In this document: positions 15,488 through 18,468 of the stretch, piece by piece | Numbering within the stretch: position 1 is the stretch's first letter | Layout of the letters: the number at the start of each line of letters is the position of its first letter | Assembly (NCBI GenBank): GCA_016200725.1 | Contig: JACQEE010000073.1 | Span: 1 to 18,468, forward strand | Length of the DNA: 18,468 bases | Reading direction: 5' to 3' | Source of the DNA: Chloroflexota bacterium | GTDB taxonomy: Bacteria > Chloroflexota > Dehalococcoidia > SHYB01 | Notes under the pieces: generated by a model | Database searches by the model: none | Told to the model about the DNA's origin: nothing | What the model saw: only the letters and a program-made list of their open reading frames with translations | Position numbers and translations under genes: made by a program

Positions 15488-17284
15488 CTACTTGTTGATC
15501 CAGAGACGCTCGAGACGGAACTGCGGGCCGACGGACAGGAAGGGCGGGATGTAGCCCTGGATGTACGTCTGGGTGGCGTAGCCGTCAACCTGGTAGACGG
15601 CGGGGATAGCCGTCGCGTCGTTGATCAGCTTGCGCATGATCGTCCAGATGACGTCACGGCGCTTGGCCTGATCGAGGGTGGAGTCCTCCTGCGTGGCCAA
15701 GGCATCGATGCCGAAGTCCTGCTTGGAGTAATTAGTGGTGCCGTTCGTGGTGAAGAACCCCAGGAAATTATCGTCAGGGTCGTCGAAGGCTGTGCCGCCG
15801 TTGGTCATGCTGATGTTCCAGCCCTTGGCGGCCAGGTCTGCAAGGAGCGCGGCGGTGCCTTGCTGCTTGTAGGTCATCGACTTGGCGCCGGCGTTGACAA
15901 GCAGGCTCTCCGCAGCCGTGTGGTACGGGTCCACGTTCGGGCTTCGGATTCCAAGGAACTCGATGTTCATGGAGCCGAGATCAAGCCCCGCTGCTTTGAG
16001 CAGGTTTACAGCGTCAGCCTTCTCCGTGTTGAAGTCGCGGAAGCCAGGCATTTGAAGCAGTTCACTTTCCGCAAGACCCCATTGACCGCCAATGTTGGAC
16101 GGCTTCATGAAGTTCGGCGGGAAGCGCGCGGCAGCGCCCTGGCTCCTCGGGATAGGAGCAAGCGAACGGCGATCCAGTAGTTGGCTGAACGCTCTGCGTA
16201 CCTCGACCTTATCGAAGGGCGCCTTCGAGAAGTTGAATATGAGGTAGAACTGGTCGGCGATCGCAGCGTATGTCTTGATGCCCTTGCCGTTCAATTCAGC
16301 GATCGCTGCGGTCACGTAGTCGTGGTCGTACTCGCAGCCGCAGTCCAGCTTGCCCGAGACGAGCGCCGCCTTCGCCGCGGTCGGATCACCAATGATGAAC
16401 ACGTTCATGCCATCGGTGTACGGCAGCGCCCGCCCCGCCTCATCCTTCTGGTAATAGTTCGCATTCTTCACCATCGACAACTGACCGGCGCTCGCATCGA
16501 ACTTGGAGAACTTGAACGGGCCGGTGCCGACTGCATTGTCTTTGGCTTGCGGATTCGCCTGCGGGGCATACATGAGCATTTGGGGAGCGGCCAGGTTGGC
16601 GGCGAACGCCGCGCTCGCGCGCTTGAGCTTGATCGTGACCGTAGACGCGTCAGGCGCGGTGATCGTATCGACGACGGCTACCTTCCTGAAATTGAAGGTG
16701 ATCAGCGGGTCCGGCGGGGTCATCCCACGCTGGAAGTTCCAGACGACATCCGAGGCGGCGAAGTCCTTGCCGTCGCTCCACTTTACGCCGGGCCGTATCT
16801 TCAGCGTCCAAGTCAGCCCATCAGAGGACTGCGTCCAAGAGGTGGCAAGATCCGGAAGGATGGTGCTCGGATCGTCCACCTTGGGGTGCATCAGGTTGCT
16901 CCACATATTCTCTTCGACGAGCAACGCGAAGCCGCCCCGCCCGTGCCAAGAGTCCCAGTTCGCCCAGTCCGTGATGTCACGGGTGTTCAGGATGCCGCCA
17001 GTCTTGACCTGCGCGGCTTGGGTAGCCGTCGGCGCCGGGCTGGGCGTCGGAGGAGGCGTAGCGGTTGGCGGCGCATTGGTGGCCGTAGCCGCTGGCCTGG
17101 TCGCAGTTGGCGGCGCGGTCGTGGCGCTTGATTGAGGCGCGGTCGTCGCTGCTGGCGGCGGCGCCGTCGTGGGCTTGGGCGTTGCCGTCTTGTCGGAACC
17201 GCCGCCGCAAGCGGCGATCACCATGACCAGTGCGGCGACAAAAGACACGAACAAAGTCATTCGTTCCAGTCGTCGTCTTGACAT
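15488..17284 (-). CDS. ABC transporter family-5 (oligopeptide/dipeptide-type) substrate-binding lipoprotein
   Basis: This 598-residue exported protein starts at ATG 17284 with AGGAGGAGGA 7 bp upstream; the longer open frame is intergenic. It opens with a lipoprotein signal peptide, lipobox VIAAC with Cys26, then a Pro/Thr/Ala linker of about 70 residues (TATPKPTTAPPPAATT...) that would lift the domain off the membrane. The SBP_bac_5 body follows: LPDLATSWTQSSDGLTWTLK, GVKWSDGKDFAASDVVWNF, GTGPFKF and VEVRRAFSQLLDRRSL. Family members bind peptides, opines, nickel or sugars for uptake. No permease or ATPase gene is adjacent: the neighbours on both sides are on the opposite strand. It is therefore an orphan that may use a shared transporter. 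The ligand is unknown. Confidence 0.93.
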   Translation of the reverse strand: MSRRRLERMTLFVSFVAALVMVIAACGGGSDKTATPKPTTAPPPAATTAPQSSATTAPPTATRPAATATNAPPTATPPPTPSPAPTATQAAQVKTGGILNTRDITDWANWDSWHGRGGFALLVEENMWSNLMHPKVDDPSTILPDLATSWTQSSDGLTWTLKIRPGVKWSDGKDFAASDVVWNFQRGMTPPDPLITFNFRKVAVVDTITAPDASTVTIKLKRASAAFAANLAAPQMLMYAPQANPQAKDNAVGTGPFKFSKFDASAGQLSMVKNANYYQKDEAGRALPYTDGMNVFIIGDPTAAKAALVSGKLDCGCEYDHDYVTAAIAELNGKGIKTYAAIADQFYLIFNFSKAPFDKVEVRRAFSQLLDRRSLAPIPRSQGAAARFPPNFMKPSNIGGQWGLAESELLQMPGFRDFNTEKADAVNLLKAAGLDLGSMNIEFLGIRSPNVDPYHTAAESLLVNAGAKSMTYKQQGTAALLADLAAKGWNISMTNGGTAFDDPDDNFLGFFTTNGTTNYSKQDFGIDALATQEDSTLDQAKRRDVIWTIMRKLINDATAIPAVYQVDGYATQTYIQGYIPPFLSVGPQFRLERLWINK

Positions 17285-17411
17285 TAGCAATCCTCCTCCT
17301 TCTTCTTCATACGCCGAGGCGTCTTCGCCGGTTTCGCCAAAGTTAGCGGCGCCTCCGCTCCGTGTCAATACCGTTCCCGAAGCGCAGTCAGGCAATGGAG
17401 AAGACTGTTGC

Positions 17412-17468
17412 GGCGAAGGCTGGCGCTACAAGCGCCTCCCCGCCCTCGGCCCCGGCGCGTTCGTGTAG
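17412..17468 (+). repeat. Peptide-coding repeat, copy 2 (free-standing)
   Basis: This copy encodes GEGWRYKRLPALGPGAFV and TAG, preceded by TGC as in copy 1. It differs from copy 3 by one synonymous and one Asp-to-Ala codon. After the stop comes GGGGTTCCGACCAG, a weak version of the shared tail. No recognisable gene precedes it. GGCGCT-ACA-AGCGCC inside it is a perfect 6-bp hairpin, also present in copy 3. Confidence 0.8.
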
Positions 17469-17609
17469 GGGGTTCCGACCAGGGGCACGGTGGACAATCA
17501 ATAAGCCCCAGCGAGAGAGATGAGACCAGCACGGCCGGGGGCTTCGGAAACGGCATGTGCTCAGCTCGCATGTAACCCGTCTTGCTGGGAAAGCGCCGGT
17601 GGCCATAGG

Positions 17610-17636
17610 GCTTGACGCGGGGGGCTCGCGTCAAGC
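17610..17636. promoter_or_regulatory. Perfect 10-bp inverted repeat upstream of the cupin gene
   Basis: GCTTGACGCG (17610-17619), spacer GGGGGCT, CGCGTCAAGC (17627-17636) is a perfect dyad 37-63 bp before the cupin start. The left arm includes TTGACG, close to a -35 box, but no -10 box sits at the right distance. It could be an operator overlapping a promoter or a leader hairpin. Confidence 0.5.
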
Positions 17637-17672
17637 AGGCTACGAGCTACATTCTCGCGAGGGAGGCTGCGC

Positions 17673-18044
17673 ATGCCAGATAAGAAGATGGTCCGCAAGG
17701 CGCTTGACGCACCAGAGGAGACACGCTCGTTCGCGGAGGGCAAGGGCAAGCTGCAGTTGGTCACAGTAGGAGAGTTCAAGCTGGGCCGGGGCGTCTTCGA
17801 GCCCGGCTGGAAATGGTCCAAACATATCAAACCCATAGCCAAGACCGACTCGTGCGAGGCTGCGCACACAGGCTACGTGCTCGAGGGCCGCATGCGCATC
17901 CGCATGAACGATGGTACAGAGGCAGAAGTGGGCCCCGGCGACGCGTTCTACGTCCCTCCGGGTCACGACGCTTGGATTGTGGGCGACAAACGCTGTGTCA
18001 TGATCGATGTCACCGGCATGGGTAAATACGCCACTCCGAAATAG
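17673..18044 (+). CDS. Small single-domain cupin protein
   Basis: This 123-residue protein has one cupin barrel. Motif 1 is around EPGWKWSKHIKPIAKTDSC and AAHTGYVLEGRMRIRMNDG (43-81), with possible metal ligands His51 and His65 and the GYVLEG turn. Motif 2 is GPGDAFYVPPGHDAWIVGD (87-105), with His98. The spacing is looser than in classic germin-like motif 1, so metal binding is uncertain. The start ATG 17673 has GGGAGG 6 bp upstream. Such stand-alone cupins are sugar-binding, sensor or small dioxygenase-like proteins; no specific reaction can be assigned. It is a single gene, preceded by a perfect dyad and followed by copy 3 of the peptide-coding repeat. Confidence 0.85.
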   Translation: MPDKKMVRKALDAPEETRSFAEGKGKLQLVTVGEFKLGRGVFEPGWKWSKHIKPIAKTDSCEAAHTGYVLEGRMRIRMNDGTEAEVGPGDAFYVPPGHDAWIVGDKRCVMIDVTGMGKYATPK

Positions 18045-18137
18045 CGCCGAACGGGCTCCGCGATAGGCTGCACGCTCAACAACTATCGACCCCGCGAGCC
18101 ACGAAGCGTCATCGGCAGAACGGACACTTGCACGGAG

Positions 18138-18194
18138 GGCGAAGGCTGGCGCTACAAGCGCCTGCCCGACCTCGGCCCCGGCGCGTTCGTGTAG
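18138..18194 (+). repeat. Peptide-coding repeat, copy 3 (free-standing)
   Basis: This copy encodes GEGWRYKRLPDLGPGAFV and TAG, then GAGAGCCCAACCAGT, matching the bases after the copy 1 stop (GAGGCCCCAACCAGT). The peptide is identical to copy 1. It happens to be in the same frame as the cupin gene, whose TAG (18042-18044) lies 31 codons upstream with no intervening stop. No ATG precedes it in frame. Confidence 0.8.
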
Positions 18195-18246
18195 GAGAGC
18201 CCAACCAGTCCCATTGTTTTTACGACGCGCGATACCGGAGGCGGTC

Positions 18247-18468
18247 ATGGATATGGAACCAACCATTCGGGTAGACGAACAGATCGGGCCAGCAATCCTG
18301 TCCATCTTCTATGCGGCCCGCAAGGACGTAATACTAGTTTCACCTTGGATCAAGTTATGGGGACACGCTCAGGCAGCGATGCAGCAGGCTAAGGGTCGCG
18401 GAGTTCGAGTCCGCTGTTTGGTGAGAGCGGGCGAAGGTGGTGCCAAACCAGATGATGTCCGCGCACTC
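18247..18468 (+). CDS. Phospholipase D-like domain protein (5' part, runs off the window)
   Basis: The first 74 codons are open to the end of the window. The start ATG 18247 has GGAGG 5 bp upstream. The product begins MDMEPTIRVDEQIGPAILSIFYAARKDVILVSPWIK and continues AAMQQAKGRGVRVRCLVRAG. A helix, the strand DVILVSPWI, another helix, then GRGVRVRCLVR is the usual opening of PLD-superfamily domains, before the HxK motif, which lies outside the window. PLD-like proteins act as phospholipases, nucleases or defence effectors, so the function is open. It is 202 bp from the cupin on the same strand. Confidence 0.65.
   Translation, partial: MDMEPTIRVDEQIGPAILSIFYAARKDVILVSPWIKLWGHAQAAMQQAKGRGVRVRCLVRAGEGGAKPDDVRAL

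Larger units (their letters stand above)
17285..17672. other. Intergenic region between solute-binding protein and cupin genes
   Basis: This 388-bp gap between divergent genes holds the solute-binding protein's ribosome site (17291-17300), copy 2 of the peptide-coding repeat (17412-17468) and a perfect 10-bp dyad (17610-17636). A plus-strand frame runs through it to the repeat's stop, but its upstream part is antisense to the lipoprotein gene and shows no protein-like composition. I see no separate gene. Confidence 0.6.

Noticed and set aside
17169..17468. Plus-strand frame of 99 codons ending in repeat copy 2
   Set aside because: Most of it is antisense to the solute-binding protein's signal peptide and ribosome site. 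Only the last 19 codons resemble anything, so I list those as a repeat.

Overview
The window is GC-rich (roughly two thirds by eye) bacterial DNA. It has Shine-Dalgarno-type starts, lipoprotein signal peptides followed by Pro/Thr/Ala linkers, class III CoA-transferases, an F420-type LLM oxidoreductase, a GlcD-like flavoprotein and many short dispersed hairpin repeats of the 'TCATTCTGAGCGAAGCGAAG' kind. Together these suggest an uncultivated Chloroflexota lineage (SAR202/Dehalococcoidia-like). That placement is inference from gene content, not a marker-gene assignment. The window holds no RNA gene, CRISPR array or complete transposon that I can support.

Layout. 1-212 (-): start of a ModA-type molybdate-binding lipoprotein. 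362-2942 (+): a Hsp100/Clp AAA+ ATPase broken by a frameshift and by a stop codon inside its second Walker A. 2953-7071 (-): a catabolic block of two class III CoA-transferases, a DUF35 Zn-ribbon protein with most of its OB-fold deleted, and a thiolase-like protein without the nucleophilic cysteine. 7144-7809 (+): a small VapBC-type toxin-antitoxin module with a perfect operator palindrome, lying inside the minus-strand block. 7819-9691 (-): a crotonase with a TTG start and an LLM flavin oxidoreductase. 9983-12144 (+): a Lrp/AsnC regulator and a GlcD-like FAD oxidase. 12324-12569 (-): a transposase 3' remnant. 12690-15287 (+): an amidohydrolase and a D-2-hydroxyacid dehydrogenase in DNA that looks less GC-rich. 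15488-17284 (-): an orphan family-5 solute-binding lipoprotein behind a strong terminator. 17673-18044 (+): a cupin. 18247-end (+): start of a PLD-like protein.

How the genes may work together. The minus-strand genes can be read as a CoA-thioester catabolic module. The CoA-transferases would activate an acid, the LLM enzyme and the crotonase would oxidise or hydrate it, and the thiolase-like protein with its DUF35 partner would make a retro-aldol cut, as Ltp2-ChsH2 does in steroid side-chain breakdown. The DUF35 gene is damaged, so the module may be decaying or the missing partner may be supplied elsewhere. The Lrp regulator and GlcD oxidase could handle 2-hydroxy acids, as could the D-2-hydroxyacid dehydrogenase.

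The most unusual signal is a short coding-like element, GEGWRYKRLPDLGPGAFV-stop. It occurs three times on the plus strand: once as the C-terminus of the GlcD-like protein and twice free-standing in intergenic DNA. The GlcD copy differs from the 18138 copy only at synonymous positions, including a swapped stop codon, which points to selection on the peptide rather than on the DNA.
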